Assembly: GCF_001375535.1 (NCBI RefSeq)
Contig: NZ_LN831197.1
Span: 2,472,805-2,536,804, forward strand
Direction of reading: 5' to 3'
DNA: 64,000 nucleotides
Source: Bacillus niameyensis
GTDB taxonomy: Bacteria > Bacillota > Bacilli > Bacillales > Bacillaceae_C
Within the stretch, counting starts at the first letter, position 1; each line of letters begins with the position of its first letter. Under the pieces are notes generated by a model. The model was not told the DNA's origin, did not search any database, and saw only the letters and a list, made by a program, of their open reading frames with translations. A program made the position numbers and the translations under genes. Shown in pieces: positions 8,241 to 18,789 of the stretch.

Positions 8241-11200
8241 GCCAATCCACCTCATCCCTCTCCATTTTACGGATGACAACTTGTTCATCCCGTTGATTTC
8301 CTGTTGGTCCATAATAATTGAATCCATAACATAATTGGGCATAGCCGCCAATCATTTGTGTCGGCTTCAAATGGATGCGTGTTGGGCTATTAAAAGTTCC
8401 CCCGCGTTGTTTTGTAATGGGAGAACCAGGAACATTAATATGGCGTTCCTGAACGTGGTACATGAAAGAGACTCCTCTTGGAATTCTGTGACTGACGACA
8501 GCTCTAGCCACAACCACACCGTTACGATTATAAATCTCGAGCCAGTCATTATCAGTAATGCCAACAGTCGCTGCATCTTCATTGTTCAACCAAATATGAG
8601 GTCCGCCTCTGAACAACGTCAGCATTGGCAATGTATCCCCATAAGTGCTGTGATAAGACCACTTAAAATGGGGGGTCAAATATTTCAAAGTAATTTCTTG
8701 TCCCCCCATGACAGGTCGCCGGTCCTTATCATAAAAGGCCATCTTTTTTAGTGGCGCTTTAAAAATAGGCATCTCTTCGCCAAATTCTTGCATAATATCA
8801 TGATCTAGATAAAAATGTTGACGTCCTGTTAATGTTCGGAACGGAATTTTTCTTTCGATATTTTGTGTGAAAGAAGAATATCTGCGGTTCCCCTTATTAA
8901 TTCCAGTAAATACAGGTGTTGTAATGACTTTCCGCGGTTGAGTTGTAATGTCATGGAATGTTATATGCTCTCCCGCTCGATCACTCGATAAATCTTTTAA
9001 CTGTTTACCTGTTTCTTTTTCCACGACATCCCATGCCTTCATCGCGAGCTGACCGTTCGTTGCACTAGACAACGTTAACATGGCTTCTGCAGCATTTCGA
9101 TCTGTATAAAGGCTTGGCTGGTCTTTGTAATGTTTAGAATGATTAGATGGTCCAAGCATCTTTAATAATTTTTCATACTCTTCTTCCGCATTAAAGGTAA
9201 TTCCGTGAGCACCGACACTTTTTTTGACATTTGGTCCGAGAGTAATATATTTATCAAACACTTTTGTATAATCTCTCTCAACGATATGGAGATTTGGGAA
9301 GTTAACCCCTGGAGTTAGTTCATGTTCTCCATTCTTCCAATCTGGAATCCGTCCATAGCTTTGACTAATCTCGCCAGGTGAATCTTTCCCAAGCGGTGTC
9401 GCTACCACATCTTGAACAGGCTCTGGGAAGTAGTGTTGGGCCATGGCAGAAAAACGTTCGGCTATATTTCTAAAAGTTTCCCAATCTGATTTGGCCTCCC
9501 ATGGAGGAGTAATCGCTGGATTAAAAGGATGCACAAATGGGTGCATATCTGTACTGGATAAATCGTATTTTTCATACCAAGTTGCAGCTGGAAGAATAAT
9601 ATCCGAATAAAGTGTCGTACTACACATTCTAAAATCCATACTTACAAGAAGATCAAGCTTACCTTCCGGGATTTCAGCGACCCATTTTATTTCTTCTGAC
9701 TCTTCTTCCTCATTCTCCATACTTAATGTACCTTCATGGGTACCAAGTAAATGCTTAAGGAAATACTCATGCCCCTTTGCGGAACTGCCAATTAAATTGG
9801 CACGCCAAACAAATAACACCTTCGGAAAATTGCTAGGCTTATCTGGACTTTCAACCGCAAAATTCAATTTACCATTTTTCATTTGCTCCGTTACTTGCTT
9901 TTTTAACGTCTCAATCGAGCCTTGACTGGCAGCACCTAAACTTAGGGTGCTTTTGTCAAATTGCGGATAACTAGGTAACCAGCCTAATCTTGCTGCGAGC
10001 ACATTATAATCACCTGGATGGTTATATTTACTCTTTTCAACAAGTGGCGATTTTAAGTTTTCCATCCGTTGATCTTCATAACGCCATTGCTCTGTTGCGA
10101 AGTAGAAAAAGCTTGTCCCATTCATAAGTCGAGGGGGATTGCTCCAGTCGCGTGCCATCGCGATTGCTCCCCAACCTTCAATTGGCCGAACTTTTTCCTG
10201 ACCAACATAATGGGCCCATCCACCGCCATTCCGCCCTTCACACCCTGTCAAAAGTACAAGATTGAGAATAGAGCGATAGATTGGATCTGCATGATACCAG
10301 TGGTTAATCCCTGCCCCCATAATAATCATTGATCTTCCTTCAGAATCAATCGCGTTTTGGGCGAATTCTCTGGCAATTTGAGCGGCTTGATGACGATCAA
10401 CCCCAGTTAACTTTTCTTGCCACGCTGGAGTGTAAGGGACATCATCTTCATAGCTTGTCGGATAATCACCTGGAAGCCCGCGTCCTACTGCACTATTAGC
10501 CATCATTAAATCAAAAACAGTCGTAACATAGATATCCTCTCCGTTTACGGATACCTTTTTAACAGGGAGGCCACGTTTGAGAACTCCTTCTTGCTCCTCT
10601 CCGAAATATGGAAATAACCCCATAACGACTTCATCTTCTTGACCTAAAAAGGTGAGTTCTGGATCAATTTCTCCAAGCCCATTATCCCGGTCTTCCAAAT
10701 CCAAGTTCCAATTTGCTTTTTCATCCCAACGATGACCAACCGTTCCATTCGGAATCGCAAATTGACCTGTCTTTTTATCTAGAAGAACTGGCTTCCACTC
10801 CGCCTTTTCTACATCCATTCCGAGATCCTGCGCCCTGAGGAACTTGTCACCAATATAGTGACCATCCTTTTCCTTCAGCGTGATAAGAAAGGGCATATCC
10901 GTATATGTTTTTACATAATTATTAAAAAATTCAACCTCCTGATCAACGTAAAATTCTTTTAATATCACATGTGTCATTGCCATCGCTAAAGCGCTGTCCA
11001 TCCCAACTTTAACTGGCAACCACTTATCAGAGAACTTCACATATTCAGCATAGTCTGGTGCAACCGCCACTGTTTTCGTCCCGCGGTAACGTACTTCTGC
11101 ATAAAAATGGGCATCAGGTGTTCTTGTCTGTGGAATATTCGATCCCCAAACGATAATATAACTAGAATTGAACCAATCCGAACTTTCTGGAACATCTGTC

Positions 11201-11919
11201 TGATCACCCCAAATTTGTGGCGACGAGTTTGGCAAGTCAGCATACCAGTCGTAAAAGCTGAGAAGAGATCCTCCCAATAGGCTTAGGAATCTTCCACCTG
11301 CTGCATAACTAACCATCGACATGGCCGGAATTGGTGAAAAACCAAATATTCGATCTGGTCCGTATTCTTGAATGGAGTGTATGAGGGCAGCACAAATGAG
11401 GGTGTTGAGTTCGTCCCATTTACCTCTAACAAATCCACCCTTACCTCTTGACGCTTTAAATTCCTTTGCTCTGATCGGATCTTCTGCAATACTCTTCCAT
11501 GCTTCAACAGGATCCTTCTTCTCTTGTAAAGCTTGTCTCCATAACTTTAATAATGATTCTCGAACATATGGATAACGAATTCGCAGGGGACTATATGTAT
11601 ACCAAGAAAAGGAAGCTCCCCGCTGACAGCCGCGCGGTTCAAATTCAGGCATATCAGGTCCATTCGAAGGGTAGTCCGTTTGTTGTGTCTCCCATGTAAT
11701 AATTCCGTCCTTTACATGAACTTTCCAACTACAAGATCCTGTGCAATTGACCCCATGAGTTGTTCGAACAACTTTATCATGTTGCCAACGTCTTCGATAA
11801 ATCCTTTCCGAACCACGATCATAGGGCTGGACAGCTGTATGATCCGTATTTTCATACGTTTTTCCAAAAAACTTTAGTTTCTTCCAAAGTGGGTTAGATG
11901 TTCTGGATATGTTAGACAT
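8230..11919 (-). CDS. narG: Respiratory nitrate reductase alpha subunit (molybdoenzyme)
   Basis: A 1229-residue catalytic subunit, the same size as B. subtilis NarG, that reduces nitrate to nitrite at a Mo-bis(molybdopterin guanine dinucleotide) centre in the cytoplasm. The N-terminal THGVNCTGSCSWKVHV supplies the His-Cys ligands of the FS0 [4Fe-4S] cluster. The segment IWGDQTDVPESSDWFNSSY followed by IIVWGSNIPQTRTPDAHF is the conserved cofactor region containing the Asp ligand of Mo in this family. No Tat twin-arginine leader is present, as expected for a membrane-bound cytoplasm-facing Nar. AAAGGGAGT precedes the ATG. It is followed by narH, narJ, narI and the hemerythrin gene with overlaps or short gaps, so one operon. 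Confidence 0.96.
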   Translation of the reverse strand: MSNISRTSNPLWKKLKFFGKTYENTDHTAVQPYDRGSERIYRRRWQHDKVVRTTHGVNCTGSCSWKVHVKDGIITWETQQTDYPSNGPDMPEFEPRGCQRGASFSWYTYSPLRIRYPYVRESLLKLWRQALQEKKDPVEAWKSIAEDPIRAKEFKASRGKGGFVRGKWDELNTLICAALIHSIQEYGPDRIFGFSPIPAMSMVSYAAGGRFLSLLGGSLLSFYDWYADLPNSSPQIWGDQTDVPESSDWFNSSYIIVWGSNIPQTRTPDAHFYAEVRYRGTKTVAVAPDYAEYVKFSDKWLPVKVGMDSALAMAMTHVILKEFYVDQEVEFFNNYVKTYTDMPFLITLKEKDGHYIGDKFLRAQDLGMDVEKAEWKPVLLDKKTGQFAIPNGTVGHRWDEKANWNLDLEDRDNGLGEIDPELTFLGQEDEVVMGLFPYFGEEQEGVLKRGLPVKKVSVNGEDIYVTTVFDLMMANSAVGRGLPGDYPTSYEDDVPYTPAWQEKLTGVDRHQAAQIAREFAQNAIDSEGRSMIIMGAGINHWYHADPIYRSILNLVLLTGCEGRNGGGWAHYVGQEKVRPIEGWGAIAMARDWSNPPRLMNGTSFFYFATEQWRYEDQRMENLKSPLVEKSKYNHPGDYNVLAARLGWLPSYPQFDKSTLSLGAASQGSIETLKKQVTEQMKNGKLNFAVESPDKPSNFPKVLFVWRANLIGSSAKGHEYFLKHLLGTHEGTLSMENEEEESEEIKWVAEIPEGKLDLLVSMDFRMCSTTLYSDIILPAATWYEKYDLSSTDMHPFVHPFNPAITPPWEAKSDWETFRNIAERFSAMAQHYFPEPVQDVVATPLGKDSPGEISQSYGRIPDWKNGEHELTPGVNFPNLHIVERDYTKVFDKYITLGPNVKKSVGAHGITFNAEEEYEKLLKMLGPSNHSKHYKDQPSLYTDRNAAEAMLTLSSATNGQLAMKAWDVVEKETGKQLKDLSSDRAGEHITFHDITTQPRKVITTPVFTGINKGNRRYSSFTQNIERKIPFRTLTGRQHFYLDHDIMQEFGEEMPIFKAPLKKMAFYDKDRRPVMGGQEITLKYLTPHFKWSYHSTYGDTLPMLTLFRGGPHIWLNNEDAATVGITDNDWLEIYNRNGVVVARAVVSHRIPRGVSFMYHVQERHINVPGSPITKQRGGTFNSPTRIHLKPTQMIGGYAQLCYGFNYYGPTGNQRDEQVVIRKMERDEVDWLEN

Positions 11920-11941
11920 TTTCTACTCCCTTTCTGACAAG

Positions 11942-12000
11942 CAAAATTCATTCGACAAATTTCGGGGCGTGCCAGGCACCTTCTACCCGGGGGCATACTT
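11942..12000. repeat. Short palindromic element between narK and narG
   Basis: GTGCCAGGCAC is an 11-base palindrome (one central mismatch base), followed by CCCGGGGG and a second TTGGCACC. The element can fold in RNA and may modulate read-through from narK into narG, or may be a copy of a dispersed Bacillus palindrome. No promoter consensus seen in the 100-base gap. Confidence 0.4.
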
Positions 12001-12019
12001 GGCACCACATACCTTACTA

Positions 12020-13513
12020 TTACTCATTCGTTAGTTCGTTAAACATTCCAGCGTAATATTGAACTTCTCCTACTTCGTTTTTTACAGGGGTGATCGACAG
12101 CGATTCCTTATAAATTTCTCCATTTTTTCGCTTATTCCAAATTTCTCCTTTCCAAAACCCTTGTTCCTCCACATCTTTCCACATCTTTTCATAGAAGGCC
12201 GGGCTATTTTTACCTGAATGAAGCATTTTCGGTGATTGGCCAATAGCCTCTTCAACTGAGTAACCGGTAACCTTTGTAAAAGCTTCGTTCACTCTAATAA
12301 TTGTTCCATCAATGTCTGTAATCATGACACCTGATGCGGTATGGTCGAGAATATTATTTGCCACAAACAGTTTGTCTCGGTGATACATCCATAAAACTAA
12401 AATTAGACTAGCTAAGGAAAATTCAGATAAAGCCATAAAGCCGATCGCATAATGGCCTGTCCAATTAAATAATGTTGTTAAAATTAAAGGTGGAAAGAAT
12501 CCTCCAAGTCCCCCCATCGCGGCTACAATCCCGTTAACAACACCGGCTTGTTTGGAAAAATAGAGAGGCACTAGCTTAAATATCGTTCCATTACCAATCC
12601 CAGCACATATTGCAACACCAAGACAACCAATTGTATAAACAGCGAGGTTGGGAGTGAATGAAAGCAAGAATCCTGCAAATGTTAATCCCCCAAAAACAAT
12701 CGCCAAAATATAAAATGAGTTGAATTTATCTCCTAACCAACCGCCAACAGGACGTAATAACGTAGCGAGCACAATAAATCCGGCTGTTCTCAATCCTGCA
12801 TCAACTTTATCTAATTCGAAGTGATTCACTAAAAAATTTGGCAAATAAATGGTAAAAGCTACGAAAGATCCGAAAGTAATAAAATAAAACAAGCTTAAAA
12901 ACCAGAGCTTTGAGTTTTTATAAACACTTTCTATCTGTTGAATGACAGAAACTTTGATTCTCGGCTCCTTCCGATCTCCAAATACAAAGTTAAGCAAAGC
13001 AAATAGGGCCATTAAAATAATGTAAAATAAAACAGTATGACGCCAACCAAAGTGATTAGCCAGTACAGGAGCAGCAAAAGTTGAGATGGCTGTTCCGACA
13101 TTCCCCATTCCATAAACCCCGTTTATAAAACCGTGTTTTTCCTTTGGGTAGTATTTTGGCAATGAGGTGACCCCAACGGAGAAGACCGCTCCACCTATAC
13201 CGATAAAGAGACCGCCAATTAGCAAATCTAGTAGGGAGTTCGCAATACTAATGTAATAAATTGGCAGTAAAAGGATAAGAAAACTAATAAAGAATAGCAT
13301 CCTTGCTCCAAATCGATTCGTCCAAAATCCGATCGGAATCCTTAGAATGGACCCTAATATTACTGGTACTGCTGTTACCCAAGTCGATTGCCCCGGTGTT
13401 AACGGGATATCCTCACGAATATACGGGATCAATGACGAGAGAATTACCCAGACCATAAAACCTGCGATTAAACTACTCGTTTGAAGTGTAAGCTGCGCTC
13501 CGCCACGATTCAT
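12020..13513 (-). CDS. narK: NarK-type nitrate/nitrite MFS transporter fused to a C-terminal PAS domain
   Basis: A 497-residue fusion. Residues 1 to about 380 form about twelve hydrophobic helices with the NarK/NasA family motifs, for example GIGGAVFSVGVTSLPKYYPK near 105 and GNGTIFKLVPLYF near 310, and the loop RIPIGFWTNRFGAR. It should exchange nitrate and nitrite. Residues about 385-497 are a complete PAS domain: NNILDHTASGVMITDIDG, VNEAFTKVTGYSVEEAIG and the terminal beta strands WNKRKNGEIYKE and YYAGMF. Ordinary NarK proteins end at about 400 residues. No kinase, GGDEF or other output domain follows the PAS. An AGGAGG site fixes the ATG. It lies upstream of narG on the same strand, so transport and reduction are linked. 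Confidence 0.88.
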   Translation of the reverse strand: MNRGGAQLTLQTSSLIAGFMVWVILSSLIPYIREDIPLTPGQSTWVTAVPVILGSILRIPIGFWTNRFGARMLFFISFLILLLPIYYISIANSLLDLLIGGLFIGIGGAVFSVGVTSLPKYYPKEKHGFINGVYGMGNVGTAISTFAAPVLANHFGWRHTVLFYIILMALFALLNFVFGDRKEPRIKVSVIQQIESVYKNSKLWFLSLFYFITFGSFVAFTIYLPNFLVNHFELDKVDAGLRTAGFIVLATLLRPVGGWLGDKFNSFYILAIVFGGLTFAGFLLSFTPNLAVYTIGCLGVAICAGIGNGTIFKLVPLYFSKQAGVVNGIVAAMGGLGGFFPPLILTTLFNWTGHYAIGFMALSEFSLASLILVLWMYHRDKLFVANNILDHTASGVMITDIDGTIIRVNEAFTKVTGYSVEEAIGQSPKMLHSGKNSPAFYEKMWKDVEEQGFWKGEIWNKRKNGEIYKESLSITPVKNEVGEVQYYAGMFNELTNE

Positions 13514-13684
13514 ATAATCACCCTCCTTGTCTTATGTTTGCCATTTGTTGAATGGATAAAACATTTATTTTCGGGATGAGAATTAAGGATCGACTTTACT
13601 TGGATTGTGAAGAGAAAATTTTTAGTGATTGTCAGTTGTTTGCGTTATTTTTAATTTATTCGCATTAACGAGGCTATGAGGAAA

Positions 13685-13730
13685 AAAAGAACCCCCTGCT
13701 AATATTTTCCACATTAGCAGGGGGTTCTTA
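13685..13730 (-). terminator. Terminator of the yclNOP operon
   Basis: AAGAACCCCCTGCTAAT pairs with ATTAGCAGGGGGTTCTT around a short loop, with A and T runs at both ends. It lies 14 bases after the ATPase gene on the minus strand and upstream of narK. The 13514-13684 stretch upstream of narK shows no FNR-type site that I can recognise. Confidence 0.88.
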
Positions 13731-13743
13731 CTTTAAAAATTTG

Positions 13744-14505
13744 TTATGAATTAAAATACACACAAATTCTGCAGTTATTTAATTGTTTAATTGGGATATC
13801 CATATCATAGATTTCTCTCAATGAATCAGATTGAATAATATCCTCTGTTGGTCCATCTTTGACGACACGCCCATTTTTCAGCGCAACAATTCTGTCAGAA
13901 TATACAGAAGCAAAGTTAATATCGTGAAGGACGATTACAACAGTCTTTCCTAATTCATTTACTAATCTTCGTAATATCTTCATAATTTGAACGGAGTGCT
14001 TCATGTCCAAATTATTCAATGGTTCATCTAATAGAATATAATCAGTGTCTTGAGCGATTACCATCGCAATGAAGGCGCGTTGACGTTGACCTCCAGATAA
14101 TTCTTCGAGATACGTATCTTGCATATCCATTAATGCCATATATTCAAGTGCTTCATCGATTTTCTTTTTATCAATGTCAGTCAGCCTTCCCTTCGAGTAA
14201 GGGAATCTTCCAAACGAGACTAGTTCCCGAACGGTTAAACGCACATTCATATAATTCGATTGTTTAAGAATTGAGACTTTCTTTGAAAACTCTCCAGATT
14301 TCATCCCACGGACATTGGCCTTATCAACTAGGACCTCTCCAGTATCTGCATCAAGTAAGCGGCTGACCATGGAAAGCAAAGTAGATTTTCCAGCACCATT
14401 CGGTCCGATAAAAGAGGTAATCTGGCCGCGTTGAATATTAACCGACACATCTTCCACGACACTCTTTTTTCCATACATCTTCGTTAAGTTTAATACTTGA
14501 ATCAT
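13744..14505 (-). CDS. yclP: Iron-siderophore ABC transporter ATP-binding protein (YclP-like)
   Basis: A 253-residue FepC-type ATPase that powers siderophore import. Walker A is GPNGAGKST, the signature LSGGQRQRAFIAMVIAQD, Walker B YILLDEPLNNLD, followed by the switch HD of VLHDINFA. It closely resembles B. subtilis YclP of the petrobactin importer as I recall it, including the C-terminal VYF ending. ATG overlaps the stop of the yclO-like permease gene (ATGA). In B. subtilis the next gene is the binding lipoprotein yclQ; here a terminator follows instead. Confidence 0.9.
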   Translation of the reverse strand: MIQVLNLTKMYGKKSVVEDVSVNIQRGQITSFIGPNGAGKSTLLSMVSRLLDADTGEVLVDKANVRGMKSGEFSKKVSILKQSNYMNVRLTVRELVSFGRFPYSKGRLTDIDKKKIDEALEYMALMDMQDTYLEELSGGQRQRAFIAMVIAQDTDYILLDEPLNNLDMKHSVQIMKILRRLVNELGKTVVIVLHDINFASVYSDRIVALKNGRVVKDGPTEDIIQSDSLREIYDMDIPIKQLNNCRICVYFNS

Positions 14506-15458
14506 GCCGATCTACTCTCCTTCAACAATAAATAAATGAAATAAACGCCACCAATAAAGTTAATAATCACGCTTAATGTTGTCGAAAATGTAAAAACTCG
14601 TTCAACAACCCACTGCCCGCCGACAAGAGCTATAACACTCATCAATGATGCTCCAGTGATCAAAATACTGTGCTTGTAGGATTTGAAAAATTGATAAGAT
14701 AAGTTCGCAACAATTAGCCCAAAGAAGGTAATCGGTCCTACCAATGCTGTTGAAACAGCAATGAGAATGGAGACCATAATCAACATGCGCTTGACGATTT
14801 TATCGTAAGAAACTCCTAAGTTGATGGCAATATCCCTTCCTAAGGATAAAACATCCAAATATCTTAATGATTTCCAGCCAATCACAATAAGAATACCGAT
14901 GAAAGCGAGAGCCAACCAAACAAGATCACTATTGACGTTATTGAAACTAGCAAACATTCGATCTTGAACAATTTGGAATTCATTTGGATCAATCAACACT
15001 TGTAAAAAGGTTGTGATACTTCCGAAAAACGTTCCAACAATGATCCCAACTAACAATAAAAAGTAGACGGATCGTTGACCTTTTTTAAACAAAAATTGAT
15101 AAAGCATAAGGGCAAATATGATCATAGCAATAACAGATAAGATAAAGTTAACCTGTTTATTCACTATCGTAATATGATCAGAACCAAGAAAGAATATAGC
15201 TAACGTCTGAATCAATAAATAAAGGGAGTCAAGCCCCATTATACTTGGTGTTAAAATTCGGTTATGAGTAATCGTTTGAAAAATAACCGTTGAGTAAGAG
15301 ATTGCTACACCCGTTAAAATCATTGCGAGTATTTTAATTCCTCGCCTAGGAAGAGCATAATCAAAACTGCCATTTAATTGATGAAATAAATAAATCCCAC
15401 AGCATCCTGCAGCGACCAATGCAAGAATACCGAGTTTCATAGTATTGGAATTACGCAT
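14502..15458 (-). CDS. yclO: Iron-siderophore ABC transporter permease (YclO-like)
   Basis: A 318-residue FecCD-family permease with about nine or ten hydrophobic helices; it forms the channel with the YclN-like partner. The cytoplasmic helix region GRDIAINLGVSYDKI contacts the ATPase. I start it at ATG 15458, after CCGGAGGAAAG; the start overlaps the stop of yclN by 8 bases. The stop overlaps the ATPase start, so translation of all three genes is coupled. Confidence 0.9.
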   Translation of the reverse strand: MRNSNTMKLGILALVAAGCCGIYLFHQLNGSFDYALPRRGIKILAMILTGVAISYSTVIFQTITHNRILTPSIMGLDSLYLLIQTLAIFFLGSDHITIVNKQVNFILSVIAMIIFALMLYQFLFKKGQRSVYFLLLVGIIVGTFFGSITTFLQVLIDPNEFQIVQDRMFASFNNVNSDLVWLALAFIGILIVIGWKSLRYLDVLSLGRDIAINLGVSYDKIVKRMLIMVSILIAVSTALVGPITFFGLIVANLSYQFFKSYKHSILITGASLMSVIALVGGQWVVERVFTFSTTLSVIINFIGGVYFIYLLLKESRSA

Positions 15459-16401
15459 AGGCTTTCCTCCGGAACAATAAATATAGGAAAATGCCGCTGC
15501 CAATAACTCCTACCATCAAGCTGATAGAAATTTCATATGGGTATATAAGTACACGTCCTAGTATATCGCATACAAGTAGGAAGGTCGCTCCCAGCAAGGC
15601 TGTATGCGGCAATGTTTTCTTCAAATGGTCACCTTTCATAATCGAAACTATATTCGGTATGATTAATCCGAGAAACGGAATTGTTCCGACAGTTAAGACA
15701 ACGGTAACGGTTACTAAAGCAACAAGGATTAAACCAATATTGACAATCCTTTTATATGCTAACCCTAAGTTTTTCGCAAAGTCTTCTCCCATTCCAGCAA
15801 CAGTAAAACGATTCGCAAACAAGTAAGCCAATATAAGTACTGGAATACTAATATATAGAAGCTCATAGCGACCTTTCATAATCATGGAAAAGTCCCCTTG
15901 GAGCCAAGCTGACATGTTCTGGATGATATCGGCCCGATAAGCAAAAAATGTCGTAACAGATGACAAAATATTCCCGAACATAAGTCCAACCAATGGGATG
16001 AAAATGGCATCCTTAAATTTAATGCGATCTAAAATTTGCATAAACAAGAATGTTCCTGCAAGAGCAAAAGCAAACGCGACAGCCATCTTTTCCAGCATTG
16101 ACGCATTAGCAAACAATAGCATTGAAACAAGAATACCTAGTCGAGTAGCGTCCAAAGTCCCCGCCGTCGTTGGCGAAACAAACTTATTCCGGCTAAGTTG
16201 CTGCATAATTAAACCAGCAATACTCATCCCAGCTCCGGCAAGTAAAATTGCCATAAGTCGAGGCACCCGGCTAATTAAAAATATTTGTGTTTCTTCCGAC
16301 TGGAAGTCAAGCAAATCTAACGGGGTAATGTTACTTACCCCGACGAATAACGATATTATAGATGCCACGATTAGAGCGGCAATCAAGTACCAAGTTTTCA
16401 T
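15451..16401 (-). CDS. yclN: Iron-siderophore ABC transporter permease (YclN-like)
   Basis: A 316-residue FecCD-family permease, first gene of the operon. The stretch MQQLSRNKFVSPTTAGTLD and the ending RRKAYA match B. subtilis YclN as I recall it, which suggests petrobactin or a related catecholate as ligand. MGEDFAKNLGLAYKR is the ATPase-coupling loop. ATG 16401 with an upstream GGGG is preferred over an in-frame TTG four codons earlier. The gene lies directly behind a Fur-controlled promoter. Confidence 0.9.
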   Translation of the reverse strand: MKTWYLIAALIVASIISLFVGVSNITPLDLLDFQSEETQIFLISRVPRLMAILLAGAGMSIAGLIMQQLSRNKFVSPTTAGTLDATRLGILVSMLLFANASMLEKMAVAFAFALAGTFLFMQILDRIKFKDAIFIPLVGLMFGNILSSVTTFFAYRADIIQNMSAWLQGDFSMIMKGRYELLYISIPVLILAYLFANRFTVAGMGEDFAKNLGLAYKRIVNIGLILVALVTVTVVLTVGTIPFLGLIIPNIVSIMKGDHLKKTLPHTALLGATFLLVCDILGRVLIYPYEISISLMVGVIGSGIFLYLLFRRKAYA

Positions 16402-16443
16402 TTGAAACCCCAATTATACTTTTTTATATTTCTATACCTTAAT

Positions 16444-16522
16444 TGAAAATCATTATCACTCTATTAAACTCATTATAACATCGGCGTAATGTAAGTCAAT
16501 AAAACATTGATAATCATTATCA
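16444..16522 (-). promoter_or_regulatory. Sigma-A promoter flanked by two Fur boxes (yclNOP)
   Basis: A perfect 7-1-7 Fur box TGATAATCATTATCA lies at 16508-16522 and a one-mismatch copy TGAAAATCATTATCA at 16444-16458. Between them on the minus strand are TTGACT (16494-16499), a 16-bp spacer and an extended -10, TGTTATAAT (16472-16477 for the hexamer). One box lies upstream of -35 and the other just after the start point, a classic repression layout for iron-replete conditions. Confidence 0.92.
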
Positions 16523-16560
16523 GTTATTTTCAGTTTATGTATAATTTTCGAACGAATAAG

Positions 16561-16710
16561 AAAAGCGGAAGGCATCCGTTTAGCGACGTACAAACTTTTT
16601 AAGCCTCTGACGAGATATAGGAAACACGGTGAGTCTGCAAGACGAACCGATGTTGACTTATCGTAGGAAGAGGCTGAAAGTTTGATAGGCGCTGGATGCC
16701 TGTAGCTAGA
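16561..16710. repeat. Dispersed hairpin repeat, copy A
   Basis: About 150 bp starting AAAAGCGGAAGGCATCC and ending GGATGCCTGTAGCTAGA; the ends are complementary (GGCATCC/GGATGCC). Inner blocks GACGTACAAAC, GAGTCTGCAAGACGAACC and TTGACTTATCGTAGGAAG recur in copies B and E. Copies A, B and D stand in tandem, separated by CAATG. No protein-coding potential. Confidence 0.8.
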
Positions 16711-16715
16711 CAATG

Positions 16716-17029
16716 AAAAGCGGCAGGCATCCGTTTAGCGCTGTACAAACTTTTAATAAGGATGAACGGCTAAAGGCGCGCCGTTCTGACCAACGTCCTG
16801 TTGGCCTGAGATATAGGAAAATAAAAAGCGGAAGGCGGCCGATTAGGGACGACAGGCAAATGTTCTTTCCACTAAAAAGGCGTTCTTTGCCTTCAGTGGA
16901 AAGGTTATTTGACCCCGAGTCCCTGCCGCTTGGAGCTAGATTACACGGTGAGTCTGCAAGACGAACCGATGTTGACTTATCGTAGGAAGAGGCTGAAAGT
17001 TTGATAGGCACTGGATGCCTGTAGCTAGA
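16716..17029. repeat. Dispersed hairpin repeat, copy B, interrupted by another repeat
   Basis: Same family as copy A, with the fuller left half (GATGAACGGCTAAAGGCGCG, then CCAACGTCCTGTTGG). It is split at the point where copy A reads GATATAGGAAACACGGTGAG: left part 16716-16822, right part 16941-17029. The 118-bp element between them belongs to a different family (copy C). Confidence 0.8.
16823..16940. repeat. Second-family hairpin repeat nested in copy B (copy C)
   Basis: 118 bp, starting AAAAAGCGGAAGGCGGCC and ending CCGCTTGGAGCTAGA. The ends pair, and CTTTCCACT pairs with AGTGGAAAG inside, so it folds into a long double hairpin. Only its ends resemble the first family (AAAAGCGGAAGGC start, AGCTAGA end). 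Its clean position inside copy B indicates insertion after copy B existed. Confidence 0.75.
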
Positions 17030-17034
17030 CAATG

Positions 17035-17180
17035 AAAAGCGGAAGGCATCCGTTTAGCGCTGTACAAACTTTTAATAAGGATGAACGGCTAAAGGCGCGC
17101 CGTCCTGGCGCAACGCCGTTCTGACCAACGTCCTGTTGGCCTGAGATATAGAAACACGGTGAGGCTGAAAGTTTGATAGA
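17035..17180. repeat. Dispersed hairpin repeat, copy D (3' end deleted)
   Basis: Begins exactly like copy B; carries an extra TCCTGGCGCAACGCCG block, then lacks the GAGTCTGCAAGACG to AGGAAGA portion and the terminal GGATGCC, so it is a decayed copy. It ends just before the glpK terminator. Confidence 0.7.
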
Positions 17181-17217
17181 TTGGGAGCCACTTCCGAAAA
17201 ATCCCCGTATATACGGC

Positions 17218-17252
17218 AAAAATCAGACACAATTTACTTGCGTCTGATTTTC
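17218..17252 (-). terminator. Terminator of glpD-glpK
   Basis: AAATCAGACGCAAG on the minus strand pairs with TTGTGTCTGATTT, ending TTTTT. It lies just after the glpK stop. Confidence 0.8.
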
Positions 17253-17260
17253 TAAAAAGA

Positions 17261-18769
<1,509 letters not shown>

Positions 18770-18789
18770 TCACTTTTGAAATACTGATA

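Noticed and set aside
8241-8351. N-terminal extension of NarH by 37 codons
   Set aside because: It lies within the narG coding end; NarH family proteins begin at the TTG start with IKAQ.
13514-13684. FNR or NreC-type site upstream of narK
   Set aside because: No TGTGA-N6-TCACA or TTGAT-N4-ATCAA match; only half-site-like TTGTGAAG and AGTGATTG were seen.
16820-16945. Target site duplication flanking nested repeat C
   Set aside because: Flanks read ATA and TT/TTA with no clear direct duplication, so the insertion mechanism cannot be stated.
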